Shown piece by piece: positions 1-11,944 of a stretch of DNA of 64,000 bases; position 1 is the first letter of the stretch; every line of letters starts with the position of its first letter. Below the pieces are notes generated by a model, which was given only the letters and a program-made list of their open reading frames with translations, was not told the DNA's origin and did not search any database. The DNA is from Dryocola sp. LX212. Lineage in GTDB: Bacteria; Pseudomonadota; Gammaproteobacteria; Enterobacterales; Enterobacteriaceae. The position numbers and the translations under genes are program-made. Location: the NCBI GenBank assembly GCA_041504365.1, contig CP167917.1, positions 4,340,001 to 4,404,000 on the forward strand, given 5' to 3'.

Positions 1-906
1 GGTGAGAACAGCCACCAGCAGGCAGCCTTCTATATAGAAGAAGAAATCAAAGAGGCTTCCGTCGCCACGGCAACGCAGGTTCAGGGCAAGGCGCTTTCCT
101 ATAACAACATCGCCGACACCGATGCGGCGCTGGAATGCGTGAAAGAGTTCAGCGAGCCGGCCTGCGTTATCGTTAAGCATGCCAACCCGTGCGGCGTAGC
201 GGTGAGTGATTCTCTGCTGGACGCTTACGACCACGCTTATAAAACCGACCCGACTTCCGCATTCGGCGGCATCATCGCTTTCAACCGCGAACTGGATGCC
301 CAAACCGCGCAGGCCATTATCTCCCGTCAGTTTGTTGAAGTGATTATCGCTCCTTCTGCAAGTGAGGAAGCGCTGAAGATCACCGCAGCAAAACAGAACG
401 TTCGCGTACTGACCTGCGGCCAGTGGCAACAGCGTGTTCCAGGTCTGGATTTCAAACGCGTCAACGGCGGTCTGTTAGTACAGGATCGCGATCTGAGCAT
501 GGTAACCGCCGCCGATCTGCGCGTTGTCAGCAAGCGTAAGCCTTCCGAGCAGGAACTGCGTGATGCACTGTTCTGCTGGAAGGTGGCGAAGTTCGTTAAA
601 TCCAACGCTATTGTCTATGCCCGCGAGAACATGACTATCGGTATAGGCGCAGGCCAGATGAGCCGCGTGTACTCCGCGAAAATCGCCGGTATCAAAGCCG
701 CTGACGAAGGCCTGGAAGTAAAAGGTTCAGCCATGGCTTCAGATGCGTTCTTCCCGTTCCGCGACGGTATTGATGCCGCAGCCGCCGTTGGCGTGAGCTG
801 CGTGATCCAGCCAGGTGGTTCGATCCGCGATGATGAAGTGATCGCCGCCGCCGACGAGCACGGGATCGCCATGATCTTCACCGACATGCGCCACTTCCGC
901 CATTAA
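1..906 (+). CDS. purH: Bifunctional AICAR transformylase / IMP cyclohydrolase, 5' truncated by window edge
   Basis: Catalyses the last two steps of IMP synthesis: formyl transfer from 10-formyl-tetrahydrofolate to AICAR, then ring closure. The reading frame is open from base 1, so the window holds about the last 301 residues of a protein usually near 529. Only the formyltransferase half is present; the N-terminal cyclohydrolase (MGS-like) domain lies off the left edge. The visible part carries the KHANPCG motif, whose Lys-His pair belongs to the transformylase active site, plus [12 protein letters not shown] and the conserved C-terminal DMRHFRH. It ends 16 bases before purD, the standard purHD operon order. 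PurR control is expected, but the promoter is outside the window. Identity is certain; the missing start is only an edge effect. Confidence 0.98.
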   Translation, partial: GENSHQQAAFYIEEEIKEASVATATQVQGKALSYNNIADTDAALECVKEFSEPACVIVKHANPCGVAVSDSLLDAYDHAYKTDPTSAFGGIIAFNRELDAQTAQAIISRQFVEVIIAPSASEEALKITAAKQNVRVLTCGQWQQRVPGLDFKRVNGGLLVQDRDLSMVTAADLRVVSKRKPSEQELRDALFCWKVAKFVKSNAIVYARENMTIGIGAGQMSRVYSAKIAGIKAADEGLEVKGSAMASDAFFPFRDGIDAAAAVGVSCVIQPGGSIRDDEVIAAADEHGIAMIFTDMRHFRH

Positions 907-922
907 TCCGGAGCGTTAATAA

Positions 923-2215
923 ATGAAAGTATTAGTGATTGGTAACGGCGGGCGCGAACACGCGCTGGCCTGGAAAGCCTCGCAGTCGCCGCTGGTTCGC
1001 ACAGTCTTTGTGGCACCGGGTAACGCAGGCACCGCTCTGGAACCGGCTTTACAGAACGTCGCTATCAGCGCAACGGACATTCCTGCCCTGCTGAGCTTTG
1101 CCCAGAGCGAAAAAATCGATCTGACAATTGTTGGCCCGGAAGCGCCGCTGGTCATCGGCATTGTTGACGCGTTCCGCGCGGCTGGCCTGAAGATCTTTGG
1201 TCCAACCCAGGGCGCCGCACAGCTCGAGGGCTCTAAAGCCTTTACCAAGGATTTCCTGGCTCGCCACAAGATCCCAACCGCCGAATACCAGAACTTCACC
1301 GAAGTGGAACCCGCGCTGGCCTACGTCCGTGAAAAAGGCGCGCCGATTGTCATTAAGGCCGACGGGCTGGCCGCAGGCAAAGGCGTGATTGTCGCCATGA
1401 CCCTCGAAGAAGCTGAAGCTGCCGTTAACAATATGCTGGCGGGCAATGCTTTCGGGGATGCCGGTCACCGCATCGTGGTGGAAGAGTTCCTCGACGGCGA
1501 AGAAGCCAGCTTCATCGTGATGGTAGACGGTGAGAACGTGCTGCCTATGGCCACCAGCCAGGACCATAAACGCGTGGGTAAGGGTGATACGGGGCCAAAC
1601 ACTGGCGGAATGGGCGCTTACTCCCCGGCTCCGGTTGTGACGGATGAAGTTCACCAGCGCGCCATGGACCTGGTCATCTGGCCAACCGTGCGCGGCATGG
1701 CATCCGAAGGTAATACTTATACCGGCTTCCTGTATGCGGGCCTGATGATTGATAAGCAGGGCAATCCAAAGGTCATCGAATTCAACTGCCGTTTTGGCGA
1801 TCCGGAAACCCAGCCAATCATGCTGCGCCTGCAGTCCGATCTGGTTGAGCTGTGCCTCGCGGCCTGCGACGGCAAGCTTAATGAAACGACCTCAAAGTGG
1901 GATGAGCGTCCGTCTCTGGGCGTGGTGATGGCAGCAGGTGGTTATCCGGCGGATTACCGTACGGGGGATGTGATCCACGGCTTGCCGCTGGAGGAAGTGG
2001 CGGATGGTAAAGTCTTCCATGCGGGAACTAAGCTGCGTGAAGACGATATGGTGACCACCAGCGGCGGTCGCGTGCTTTGCGTAACGGCGCTGGGCGATAC
2101 CGTAGCTCTGGCGCAGAAGCGCGCTTACGAACTGATGAAGGATATCCACTGGGACGGCAGCTTCAGCCGCTCGGATATTGGCTATCGTGCCATTGAACGT
2201 GAGAACGCGAAATAG
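923..2215 (+). CDS. purD: Phosphoribosylamine-glycine ligase (GAR synthetase)
   Basis: Second step of purine synthesis: ATP-dependent joining of glycine to phosphoribosylamine. The protein is 430 residues, the normal length, with the N-terminal MKVLVIGNGGREHALAWK motif (glycine-rich PRA site), a central ATP-grasp domain (KADGLAAGKGV near 145-155, GDTGPNTGGMGAYSPAP near 222-238) and the FNCRFGDPETQ metal and phosphate region near 288-298. The ATG at 923 is preceded by GGAG at 911-914. It is the last gene of the purHD unit and is followed by REP-like repeats and a terminator. In E. coli K-12 the zraPSR genes follow purD; here yjaH follows directly on the other strand. Confidence 0.98.
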   Translation: MKVLVIGNGGREHALAWKASQSPLVRTVFVAPGNAGTALEPALQNVAISATDIPALLSFAQSEKIDLTIVGPEAPLVIGIVDAFRAAGLKIFGPTQGAAQLEGSKAFTKDFLARHKIPTAEYQNFTEVEPALAYVREKGAPIVIKADGLAAGKGVIVAMTLEEAEAAVNNMLAGNAFGDAGHRIVVEEFLDGEEASFIVMVDGENVLPMATSQDHKRVGKGDTGPNTGGMGAYSPAPVVTDEVHQRAMDLVIWPTVRGMASEGNTYTGFLYAGLMIDKQGNPKVIEFNCRFGDPETQPIMLRLQSDLVELCLAACDGKLNETTSKWDERPSLGVVMAAGGYPADYRTGDVIHGLPLEEVADGKVFHAGTKLREDDMVTTSGGRVLCVTALGDTVALAQKRAYELMKDIHWDGSFSRSDIGYRAIERENAK

Positions 2216-2244
2216 AGTCTGATGTGGCGATGTCTGCCTGTTGT

Positions 2245-2319
2245 GTCGGATGACGCTTACGCTTATCCGACCTACAAAGACTGTGCCAGATGATAGTTGC
2301 GCTTATCTGACCTACAAAG
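2245..2319. repeat. Two REP (repetitive extragenic palindrome) units, one degenerate
   Basis: Positions 2245-2271 form a palindrome of type GTCGGAT...ATCCGAC with the tail CCTACAAAG. A second, decayed copy in the same direction (about 2285-2319) ends with TTATCTGACCTACAAAG. The core sequence matches two more copies in this window at 45538 and 48560. REPs are intergenic elements that stabilise upstream mRNA or bind gyrase; these follow purD. Confidence 0.8.
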
Positions 2320-2332
2320 TCCCCAAAACAAA

Positions 2333-2356
2333 GACCGCCCGAGAGGCGGTTTTTTT
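2333..2356 (+). terminator. Intrinsic terminator of purHD
   Basis: Stem ACCGCC (2334-2339) pairs with GGCGGT (2345-2350), loop CGAGA, followed by seven T residues. It stands after the REP units and before the convergent yjaH gene, so it ends the purHD transcript. Confidence 0.85.
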
Positions 2357-2361
2357 AATGG

Positions 2362-3060
2362 TCAGAAATCACCGGGCTTAGGCTGCCATGAGCAGAAGTC
2401 CTGGTTGGCCACCAGCAGCAGCTGAGAGCCTTCCGGTGCCTCCAGCCAGGCAATGCTGACTTCCAGCGATGAATGGCTCTGTCGGCGCGCTATGTGGCTG
2501 AGTGAGGGGGCATCCAGCCTTGGCCTGAAGGTTTCCCCTTCGCAGGTGGTCACCGTGCCGTCGCGGTGCCAGCGCCCCTGCCGCAATACCACCTTCCCGA
2601 TACGCAGCGCCTCGCTGGTCGCTTTCATGCGGGTGGCGCGATACTGGTATAGCGCTATCTGTTCGTTAGAGAGTTGCTGCTTATGCCCGTTCACCTCGCG
2701 CTGCATAAAGCTCAGCTCGCCATGATCGTCAAAACGCACTTTGATATGTTCGGGTTTTTCACCCTGGACGTTCTGTTCGATAAAGACCAGCTCGTCGTCC
2801 TGCCAGCGGTATTCGCTGGTCGTGGTTGCACGGCTGCGATGAGGACTCAGGGCCGTAAGCATGTGCACGGAGCCATCGTTATTGTCTTGTCGCCAGATAC
2901 GCATCACGCCCTGATCGGCTACATAGCCGCTGGCGGTGAACGGCGGGAGTTTATTACTGCTACATGCCGTGAGCAGCAGCGCGCCCGTCAGCGCGGCCAG
3001 AGGGCGCCAGACAGACAAAAGGGGCGTAAACGCCCCTCTGCTAAAACTGTTCACTGACAC
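2362..3060 (-). CDS. yjaH: YjaH-like lipoprotein, DUF1481 family
   Basis: A 232-residue protein of unknown function, resembling E. coli YjaH. The N-terminus is a lipoprotein signal: a basic start, a hydrophobic stretch near 18-32 and the lipobox LLTAC, which puts the lipidated Cys near residue 33, so it should be anchored in a membrane facing the periplasm. The rest is beta-rich and hydrophilic, with no catalytic motif that I recognise. It starts five bases after the hupA stop. The start codon is GTG at 3060 (or GTG at 3054); no clear ribosome binding site is visible, so translation may be coupled to hupA. A strong hairpin (3018-3037) lies inside the first codons. Confidence 0.85.
   Translation of the reverse strand: MSVNSFSRGAFTPLLSVWRPLAALTGALLLTACSSNKLPPFTASGYVADQGVMRIWRQDNNDGSVHMLTALSPHRSRATTTSEYRWQDDELVFIEQNVQGEKPEHIKVRFDDHGELSFMQREVNGHKQQLSNEQIALYQYRATRMKATSEALRIGKVVLRQGRWHRDGTVTTCEGETFRPRLDAPSLSHIARRQSHSSLEVSIAWLEAPEGSQLLLVANQDFCSWQPKPGDF
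3013..3037 (-). terminator. hupA terminator-like hairpin inside the 5' end of yjaH
   Basis: On the minus strand AGGGGCG, loop TTTA, CGCCCCT is followed by TTTGTCTG. It lies about 30 bases past the hupA stop, where a hupA terminator is expected, but encodes part of the YjaH signal peptide (RGAFTPL). The T-tract is short, so termination is probably partial. Confidence 0.6.
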
Positions 3061-3064
3061 GCGC

Positions 3065-3340
3065 TTATGACTTAACCGCGTCTTTCAGTGCTTTGCCAGA
3101 AACAAATGCCGGCACGTTAGCTGCGGCGATTTTGATTTCTTTACCGGTCTGTGGGTTGCGGCCAGTGCGCTCAGCACGGTGGTTTACTTTGAAAGTACCG
3201 AAACCAACCAGTTGTACAGCGTCGCCTTCTTTCAGAGACTCAGTAATTGCAGCCAGAGTGGATTCCAGAGCAGCTTTAGCCTGTACTTTAGACAGGTCAG
3301 CCTTGTCAGCAATTACATCAATCAGTTGAGTCTTGTTCAT
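3065..3340 (-). CDS. hupA: DNA-binding protein HU-alpha
   Basis: Nucleoid protein that bends and wraps DNA, acting as an HU homo- or heterodimer. At 91 residues it is one beyond the usual 90. The start [18 protein letters not shown] and the arm region ([24 protein letters not shown]) with the DNA-intercalating proline around residue 63 match HU-alpha rather than HU-beta or IHF. The ATG at 3340 has AAGGAT about 6 bases upstream. It lies between yjaG and yjaH as in E. coli. The 186-base gap upstream should hold its promoter, but I do not claim an exact site. Confidence 0.97.
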   Translation of the reverse strand: MNKTQLIDVIADKADLSKVQAKAALESTLAAITESLKEGDAVQLVGFGTFKVNHRAERTGRNPQTGKEIKIAAANVPAFVSGKALKDAVKS

Positions 3341-3526
3341 AAGTTATCCTTACAATGTGTTTATCGCTTGCTAAGCATCGAGTGCGACGAAAATGCCAGA
3401 AAAGCACTCTCCTGCATACACGCACCGATAGCCACTTTTTTTCGCCCCACAAATGTAGACCAGACGGGGGGCTAATTGGAAGCCTTCAGGGGCCACAATT
3501 CGGACTGTACATCACGTTTTGTTGTC

Positions 3527-4117
3527 TTACTGCTGCAAATTTATACCGATATTGCTGACGTTGGCCTCACGGAGGTCAGCACGCAGGCCTTTGATAAGCT
3601 CGATATCGCGTTCTTCGCAGTCTGCCAGCAGGCGGAAAATCTCCCACTGGATGTCCCATTCCTCTTCTACCTGCGGGTTAGCTCGCAGCTCTTCGTCGGT
3701 CATTTCCCGACCAGCATGGGTCATTTCCAGCATCGCCACGGTGGTAATTGAGGACTTGCTGACTTCAATTGCGTGCTCCAGGGTTTCCCCGGAAAGACGA
3801 GAGTGAAGAAGCTCGCTCAGCGCCACGCAGGCATCGATTGCCGGATAGATACCGTAGATATCATAGTCATCAGCAGAGGGAATCGCTTCCTCGAGTTTCT
3901 CGAGCTGGCTGTCAAAGTTCACTTTGGCATCTTTTACGGTCAGCGTTTCCCAGATGAGATCGAGAATACGACGGTAAAGCTGCGCGTCGCCAAAGCCGGT
4001 CTGCTGGCAAAACATGGCGTAGTTCGGGTACATACGCTCGCACAAAGAAGCCATAAAAGTGACGTGCTGCCAGCTTTCGAGCTTCTCCATGCGCAGATGA
4101 ATTGGGTTTTGTAACAT
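3527..4117 (-). CDS. yjaG: DUF416 family protein YjaG
   Basis: A 196-residue, mostly helical and acidic cytoplasmic protein, the length of E. coli YjaG. Its function is not established. It carries no signal peptide, membrane segment or catalytic motif that I can recognise. It lies between nfi and hupA in the conserved hemE-nfi-yjaG-hupA order, with the ATG at 4117. The identification rests on family resemblance and position. Confidence 0.92.
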   Translation of the reverse strand: MLQNPIHLRMEKLESWQHVTFMASLCERMYPNYAMFCQQTGFGDAQLYRRILDLIWETLTVKDAKVNFDSQLEKLEEAIPSADDYDIYGIYPAIDACVALSELLHSRLSGETLEHAIEVSKSSITTVAMLEMTHAGREMTDEELRANPQVEEEWDIQWEIFRLLADCEERDIELIKGLRADLREANVSNIGINLQQ

Positions 4118-4160
4118 TACGAAGTCTCAAAGACGGGAAATTAGCGGCAGTTTACCCTAA

Positions 4161-4832
4161 TCACCCCTGAATTGCTTGCCACCGCGCGAACGCAGGACGT
4201 CCGGACGCAACGGCATCTGCCCAGCGTGTAGGCTCCGGTAAACGGTAGCCTGCCATACAGCGCTGAACCCATAATAAAGCAGTATCCGTGCTTACCCGAT
4301 GCCCGGTGGCAACGAATAGCGGGTTACAGCGCTTTTTACTTCGCCACACCCAGCCGAGCTGTTCACCTTTGTCGATAAGCGGCTGCTGTTCACCGACGTC
4401 CTCGCCCAGCGGTTCGAACCGGCCACACAGGCGCTTTTTCGCGACGCCAATGGTTGGCACGTCCACCAGCAGGCCAAAATGGCTGGCTACGCCAAGACGA
4501 CGAGGATGCGAAATGCCGTGCCCGTCGACAAAGAGCAGGTCGGGCCTGCGGGAAAGCATTTCCCAGGCCGCCAGCAGCGCAGGGTATTCGCGGAATGACA
4601 GGAAGCCTGGGATGTAGGGCATGGTAGTGGCGATACGCGCCACCTGATGCTCAACCAGCTCGAGAGAAGGATATTTCAGCAATACGATAGCCGCGCGGGT
4701 CACCTCCCCGCCCTGCTCAAATCCAACGTCCGCTCCGGCGATGTACTGCGGAGGATCCACCTCAAGGCGATCTTCGCGGATCACCTGAGAAGCCAGTTCG
4801 ATCTGTTGTTTACGTAATGCTGCGAGATCCAT
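4161..4832 (-). CDS. nfi: Endonuclease V (deoxyinosine 3' endonuclease)
   Basis: Cuts DNA at the second phosphodiester bond 3' of deoxyinosine, starting repair of deaminated adenine. 223 residues, standard length. Motifs include AGADVGFE (catalytic Asp), [10 protein letters not shown] (the PYIP wedge that displaces the damaged base), [18 protein letters not shown] (second metal Asp) and GVAKKRL. The ATG at 4832 is chosen because GGGAGG lies at an ideal distance upstream and the product then begins [10 protein letters not shown], as in the family; a longer frame would need an upstream TTG. It follows hemE by 15 bases and is probably cotranscribed with it. Confidence 0.97.
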   Translation of the reverse strand: MDLAALRKQQIELASQVIREDRLEVDPPQYIAGADVGFEQGGEVTRAAIVLLKYPSLELVEHQVARIATTMPYIPGFLSFREYPALLAAWEMLSRRPDLLFVDGHGISHPRRLGVASHFGLLVDVPTIGVAKKRLCGRFEPLGEDVGEQQPLIDKGEQLGWVWRSKKRCNPLFVATGHRVSTDTALLWVQRCMAGYRLPEPTRWADAVASGRPAFARWQAIQG

Positions 4833-4847
4833 TCTCCCTCCCAATAT

Positions 4848-5912
4848 TTACTTATGATACGGCGCCGACAGACGGTGTACCGCTTCGACGAAAGCTCCTG
4901 CGTGTTCAGGCGGCACATCCTGATGGATGCCGTGGCCGAGGTTAAAGACGTGGCCTTCACCCTGGCCGAAACCTGCCAGTATAGTCGCGACTTCTTCTTC
5001 GATACGTGCCGGTGGCGCATAAAGCATGGACGGGTCCATGTTGCCCTGCAGCGCAACCTTATGGCCTACGCGACGGCGCGCTTCGGCAATATCCATCGTC
5101 CAGTCCAGGCCCAGCGCGTCACAGCCCGTCTCCGCCATTGCTTCCAGCCACTGCCCGCCGCCTTTGGTAAACAGGGTAACCGGCACGCGATGACCTTCGT
5201 TTTCACGCAGCAGGCCATCAACGATTTTATGCATGTAGTAGAGGGAGAACTGCTGATAGTCGCGGCCTGTGAGCACGCCGCCCCAAGTATCGAAAATCAT
5301 CACCGACTGCGCGCCCGCTTTGATCTGCGCATTAAGATAGAGGGTGACGCTCTGCGCGAGCTTATCGAGCAGCAGGTGTAGCGACTGCGGATCCGCATAC
5401 ATCATCTTTTTAATGACGGTAAAGGCTTTGCTGCTGCCGCCTTCGACCATATAGGTCGCCAGCGTCCACGGGCTGCCGGAGAAGCCAATCAGCGGCACTT
5501 CGCCTTTCAGCTCACGGCGGATGGTCCGCACCGCGTTCATCACGTAGCCCAGCTCGTCTTCCGGATCGGGAACCGGCAGTTTTTCAACGTCGGCACGGCT
5601 GGTAACCGGCGAGCGAAAGCGTGGCCCTTCCCCTGCTTCGAAATAGAGGCCTAAGCCCATCGCGTCAGGGATGGTGAGGATGTCAGAGAAGAGGATCGCC
5701 GCATCAAGCGCATAGCGGCGCAGAGGCTGCAGAGTGACTTCACAGGCCAGCTCGGCGTTTTTGCACAGCGACATGAAATCGCCGGCCTGCGCGCGAGTAG
5801 CCTTGTACTCCGGCAGGTAACGCCCCGCCTGTCTCATCATCCATACCGGCGTGATATCCACGGGTTGACGCTGCAGGGCGCGAAGGTAACGATCGTTCTT
5901 CAGTTCAGTCAT
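4848..5912 (-). CDS. hemE: Uroporphyrinogen decarboxylase
   Basis: Decarboxylates the four acetate side chains of uroporphyrinogen III to give coproporphyrinogen III in heme synthesis. 354 residues, exactly the family length when started at ATG 5912 ([13 protein letters not shown]). Signatures are [15 protein letters not shown] (substrate-binding Arg), the catalytic Asp in [27 protein letters not shown] and the C-terminal [11 protein letters not shown]. It lies 35 bases after nudC and is followed by nfi and yjaG, the usual cluster. Two other heme genes are in this window: hemG and hemB. Confidence 0.98.
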   Translation of the reverse strand: MTELKNDRYLRALQRQPVDITPVWMMRQAGRYLPEYKATRAQAGDFMSLCKNAELACEVTLQPLRRYALDAAILFSDILTIPDAMGLGLYFEAGEGPRFRSPVTSRADVEKLPVPDPEDELGYVMNAVRTIRRELKGEVPLIGFSGSPWTLATYMVEGGSSKAFTVIKKMMYADPQSLHLLLDKLAQSVTLYLNAQIKAGAQSVMIFDTWGGVLTGRDYQQFSLYYMHKIVDGLLRENEGHRVPVTLFTKGGGQWLEAMAETGCDALGLDWTMDIAEARRRVGHKVALQGNMDPSMLYAPPARIEEEVATILAGFGQGEGHVFNLGHGIHQDVPPEHAGAFVEAVHRLSAPYHK

Positions 5913-5947
5913 TTTTGCATTTCCTTTGGCTGTATCCCGGCAGTTTA

Positions 5948-6721
5948 TCATTCATACTCGGCGCGACACAGGGCAACGGTGTCTTCAATCAGGCGGCGCG
6001 CCACGGTGCCCGCCGCCGGGATCAGCGGCAGCCGATCGTAGCGATACCACTGGGCATCGATCAGCTCTTTAGGATCGATTTGAATGTCGCCGCTGTGATA
6101 GTCCGCCATAAAAGCGGTCATTAGCGACTGCGGGAAAGGCCAGGGCTGAGAGGTGACATAGCGCAGATTCTTCACGCGAATGCCGCTCTCTTCCATCACT
6201 TCACGCGCCACGGTCTGCTCAAGGGTTTCACCGACTTCGACAAACCCGGCCAGCACGGTATATACGCCGCCGCGATGGCGGGTGTGTTGGGCCAGCAGAA
6301 TATGATCGTCACGCCGAATCGCGACAATAATGCAGGGGGCAATCTGCGGGTAATAACGCTCGCGGCAGTTGCTGCAGAGCATCGCCCATTCGCTTCTGCT
6401 GGTGTGCATCTCATGCCCGCAGTAGCCGCAGAACTTGTGGGAACGATAGAATTCAGCGAGCTGCACCCCTCGCCCGGCCAGCTGAAACAGGCCAGCATCC
6501 TGGTCGATTATCTGCCGCACCGAGCCCATGTCCTGACGACGATTTTGCAAAACCAGCCAGACGGGTTCACCTTCCCACTCGCCAATCTGACGGCCTTCTG
6601 TGCCATCCAACTGATAATCCGTTGCGGTCCCGTGAGGAAGCTCGCCTTTTGGCAGCCACAGTTTTTGTTCATGGCTGACAATAAACCAGCCATGATCTAA
6701 CTTTTCAATTACACGTTCCAT
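5948..6721 (-). CDS. nudC: NAD(H) pyrophosphatase / RNA NAD-decapping Nudix hydrolase
   Basis: Hydrolyses NADH and removes NAD caps from RNA. 257 residues with a four-Cys zinc ribbon (CGYC ... CSNC, near 98-119) followed by a Nudix box GFVEVGE-x7-REVMEESG near 158-180 and the NADH-pyrophosphatase signature SQPWPFPQS. The ATG at 6721 is selected to match the family length; a GTG at 6733, adding four residues, is also in frame. First gene of the apparent nudC-hemE-nfi run. Confidence 0.96.
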   Translation of the reverse strand: MERVIEKLDHGWFIVSHEQKLWLPKGELPHGTATDYQLDGTEGRQIGEWEGEPVWLVLQNRRQDMGSVRQIIDQDAGLFQLAGRGVQLAEFYRSHKFCGYCGHEMHTSRSEWAMLCSNCRERYYPQIAPCIIVAIRRDDHILLAQHTRHRGGVYTVLAGFVEVGETLEQTVAREVMEESGIRVKNLRYVTSQPWPFPQSLMTAFMADYHSGDIQIDPKELIDAQWYRYDRLPLIPAAGTVARRLIEDTVALCRAEYE

Positions 6722-6813
6722 AACCTGGTGCACATCCCCCTGGACACTGGTATAAACAATAGTCGTTACACTTTTTGGGTACGTTTGCGTTCAATTCTTT
6801 ACTCTAAATAATT

Positions 6814-6908
6814 CAAGTTGTAGGTAGGCGGCAAGGGAGCTTATCCCGATGAGCTTACTTGAGTAAGTGATTCGGGTAAGTGAGTGCAGCCAACACCCCT
6901 ACAGCTTG
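6814..6908. repeat. Long imperfect palindromic repeat, copy A
   Basis: The ends CAAGTTGTAGG (6814-6824) and CCTACAGCTTG (6898-6908) are inverted with one mismatch, and the inside is also palindromic around CTTACTTGAGTAAG. The whole unit could fold into one hairpin or cruciform. A related copy lies at 61124-61224. It sits between divergent nudC and rsd. Confidence 0.75.
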
Positions 6909-6942
6909 TAATATGACGAGTAAATAACTCACGGAGTCAATC

Positions 6943-7446
6943 ATGCTTAACCAGTTAGAAAGTCTGACTGAGCGCGTTGGTGGTAGTAATGAGTTAGTCG
7001 ACCAATGGCTGTATGCCCGCAAACATCTGTTAGTGGCGTATTACAACATGGTCGGTATCAAGCCTAACAAGGAATCTCATTCTGCGCTTAATGAAAAGGC
7101 ACTGGATGCATTTTGCCACAATCTTGTGGATTACCTGTCCGCCGGGCATTTCAATATTTATGAGCGCATTATCGATGAAATGGAAGGCACCAGCCCACTT
7201 TTAGCAGCCACGCAGATCTACCCGCAGTTGGAGGCCAACACCCAGCAGATCATGGCGTTCTACGATACCAATCTGGAAAACGCCATTGACGATGACAACT
7301 GCATTGAGTTCCAGCAGGCGCTGTCCGGCATTGGTGAGGCGCTGGAAGCCCGCTTCTCTCTGGAAGATAAGCTGATTGAGCTGGCCTTTGATAATAATCT
7401 GCATAGCAGTGCTAACGATGTCGATGGCCTTGCACGCCCGGCTTGA
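6943..7446 (+). CDS. rsd: Regulator of sigma D (anti-sigma70 factor)
   Basis: Binds RpoD domain 4 and holds it away from core RNA polymerase in stationary phase; in E. coli it also binds HPr and stimulates SpoT. 167 residues, slightly longer than E. coli Rsd (158), the extra being at the C-terminus. All-helical, with conserved N-terminal [20 protein letters not shown]. The ATG at 6943 follows GGAG (6931-6934). It stands alone between nudC (divergent) and thiC, with a possible terminator after it. The upstream gap is mostly the palindromic repeat. Confidence 0.96.
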   Translation: MLNQLESLTERVGGSNELVDQWLYARKHLLVAYYNMVGIKPNKESHSALNEKALDAFCHNLVDYLSAGHFNIYERIIDEMEGTSPLLAATQIYPQLEANTQQIMAFYDTNLENAIDDDNCIEFQQALSGIGEALEARFSLEDKLIELAFDNNLHSSANDVDGLARPA

Positions 7447-7473
7447 GATTTGCGCTGTTAACGAGTAATTTAC

Positions 7474-7500
7474 AACCCGATCCGTAGCAATACGGGTTTC
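7474..7500 (+). terminator. Possible terminator after rsd
   Basis: AACCCG (7474-7479) pairs with CGGGTT (7493-7498), followed by a weak pyrimidine tract. It lies 27 bases past rsd and just before the TPP riboswitch. The stem is short, so this is a moderate call. Confidence 0.5.
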
Positions 7501-7501
7501 T

Positions 7502-7600
7502 TCTTGTCGGAGTGCCGAGTGCGTGAGCACCGGCTGAGACCGTTAATTCGGGATCCGCGGAACCTGATCAGGTTAATACCTGCGAAGGGAACAAGAGTAA
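7502..7600 (+). promoter_or_regulatory. TPP riboswitch (THI element) upstream of thiC
   Basis: The conserved aptamer core is present: CTGAGA (7534-7539), ACCTGATC, and TGCGAAGGGAAC (7571-7582), within arms that can pair as in known thi elements. Thiamin pyrophosphate binding should shut down the thiCEFSGH operon. The remaining 92 bases to the thiC ATG would be the expression platform. Confidence 0.95.
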
Positions 7601-7689
7601 TTCTGCTTTTGGGCTGTCCCACGCGGCTAACCCATATCCATTACTCCATCCGTCGTTCTGACAAGCCACTCCTGAAAAAACTGGAATGA

Positions 7690-10221
<2,532 letters not shown>

Positions 10222-10229
<8 letters not shown>

Positions 10230-10980
10230 CGCGGATTTCATGCGCTACGGCCGCCAGCTGCTGCTGGAAGATATTGCGCTCAAGGGGCAGCAGAAGCTGC
10301 TCGCCAGCCGGGTTCTGATTGTTGGCTTAGGCGGGCTGGGCTCCCCGGCGGCTCTTTATCTGGCCGCTGCCGGTGTAGGCACACTGATTCTTGCTGACGA
10401 TGATAAGGTGCATATCAGCAATCTTCAGCGGCAGATTTTGTTCACCTCACAGGATCTCGGCCAGCCGAAATCACAGGTTGCCCGTCGTCATCTCCAGCGT
10501 CTTAACCCGGACATCGAGCTAAAGGCTATCGGCGAGCGCCTGGCTGGGGAATCGCTGATGCATGCCGTTGAGGACGCCGATCTGGTACTGGACTGCAGCG
10601 ACAACATGGCAACACGCCAGGCAATTAACGCGGCCTGCGTCGCACAAAGCACACCGCTTATCTCCGCCAGCGCCGTTGGTTTCGGCGGCCAGCTGATAGT
10701 GCTGACGCCGCCGTGGGATAACGGCTGCTATCGCTGCGTCTGGCCTGATGAAAGCGAGCCTGAGCGCAACTGCCGCACCGCAGGCATCATCGGCCCGGTT
10801 GTCGGGGTCATGGGAACTTTGCAGGCGCTGGAGGCTATCAAACTGCTCGCCGGCATGGTCCCAGCCTGCGGATCTTTACGTCTGTTTGATGCTCGGCAGC
10901 ACAGCTGGCGAACGCTGGCGATGCAAAAGTCGGCTCTGTGCCCGGTATGCGGAGGGACGAATGCGCATCTTCCTCAATGA
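10222..10980 (+). CDS. thiF: ThiS adenylyltransferase
   Basis: E1-like enzyme that adenylates the C-terminal glycine of ThiS and helps load sulfur for thiazole synthesis. 252 residues; Rossmann [10 protein letters not shown] at about 34-43 binds ATP, the SNLQRQILF region is typical of the MoeB/ThiF family, and two CxxC pairs (CYRC and CPVC) should hold zinc. The ATG at 10222, inside the end of thiE, gives [12 protein letters not shown], matching the family start. The gene overlaps thiS by 20 bases. Confidence 0.97.
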
Positions 10981-11161
10981 CGAAAGCGTGCCGTGCGTCA
11001 ATAACCTGACGCTGACGGCCCTGCTGGAACAGCTCCGCATGCTGAAGCCGGGAACCGCAGCGGCTGTCAATCAAACGATCGTCCCTCGAGAGCAATGGGA
11101 ACAACATTTGCTGCAAGATGGCGACCAGATCCTGCTTTTTCAGGCGATTGCCGGAGGTTGA
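10961..11161 (+). CDS. thiS: Sulfur carrier protein ThiS
   Basis: A 66-residue ubiquitin-like carrier that donates sulfur, as a C-terminal thiocarboxylate, for the thiazole ring. It ends in IAGG, the diglycine required for ThiF adenylation. The ATG at 10961 lies in the end of thiF with GGAGGG at 10951-10956 as its ribosome binding site. The ORF that contains it is much longer, but its N-terminal part is an out-of-frame reading of thiF. Confidence 0.96.
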   Translation: MRIFLNDESVPCVNNLTLTALLEQLRMLKPGTAAAVNQTIVPREQWEQHLLQDGDQILLFQAIAGG

Positions 11162-11162
11162 A

Positions 11163-11942
11163 ATGCTACAGATTGCTGATAAATCCTTTTCCTCACATCT
11201 TTTTACCGGCACCGGGAAGTTCTCTTCTGCCGACGTGATGATTGAGGCGATCCGCGCCTCTGGCTCGCAGCTGGTGACCATGGCGATGAAGCGGGTCGAT
11301 TTACGAAACCCCAACGACGCTATTCTTGCCCCGCTGCTTGCGGCTGGCGTTCAGCTGCTGCCCAATACCTCCGGTGCGAAAACGGCCGACGAGGCGATAT
11401 TTGCCGCGCGGCTTGCACGCGAAGCACTCGGCACGAACTGGGTGAAGCTGGAAATCCATCCTGATGCCCGCTACCTGCTGCCCGACCCGATCGAAACCCT
11501 GAAAGCCGCCGAGGCCCTGGTGAAGCAGGGTTTTGTCGTGCTGCCGTACTGCGGCGCAGATCCGGTTTTGTGCAAAAGGCTGGAAGAAGCAGGTTGTGCT
11601 GCCGTGATGCCGCTGGGCGCGCCAATCGGCTCGAATCAGGGGCTGCAAACCCGCGCGCTGCTGAAAATCATCATCGAACAGGCAACCGTGCCGGTGGTGG
11701 TCGACGCGGGGATTGGCGCGCCAAGCCATGCCGCCGAAGCGCTGGAACTGGGCGCTGATGCGGTGCTGGTGAATACGGCGATTGCCGTAGCAAGCGATCC
11801 CGTCCGAATGGCGCAGGCTTTTAGGCTGGCGGTTGAAGCAGGCGTTCTGGCAGCCCGTTCTGGTATGGGCCCCCGCCACCAGCAGGCCCAGGCATCCAGC
11901 CCGCTGACGCAGTTTCTGCAGTTCAGCCAGGAAGGGGCATAG
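11163..11942 (+). CDS. thiG: Thiazole synthase
   Basis: Forms the thiazole phosphate from 1-deoxyxylulose 5-phosphate, dehydroglycine and ThiS thiocarboxylate. 259 residues, a TIM barrel. Lys95 in VKLEIHPD is the expected Schiff-base lysine; other motifs are [24 protein letters not shown] and [22 protein letters not shown] (split phosphate site). The ATG at 11163 lies one base after the thiS stop, with GGAGG in the thiS stop region as its ribosome binding site. Confidence 0.98.
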   Translation: MLQIADKSFSSHLFTGTGKFSSADVMIEAIRASGSQLVTMAMKRVDLRNPNDAILAPLLAAGVQLLPNTSGAKTADEAIFAARLAREALGTNWVKLEIHPDARYLLPDPIETLKAAEALVKQGFVVLPYCGADPVLCKRLEEAGCAAVMPLGAPIGSNQGLQTRALLKIIIEQATVPVVVDAGIGAPSHAAEALELGADAVLVNTAIAVASDPVRMAQAFRLAVEAGVLAARSGMGPRHQQAQASSPLTQFLQFSQEGA

Positions 11943-11944
11943 TG

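Noticed and set aside
10748..10960. Long version of the ThiS ORF
   Set aside because: The N-terminal part is an out-of-frame reading of thiF; the true ThiS begins at 10961.
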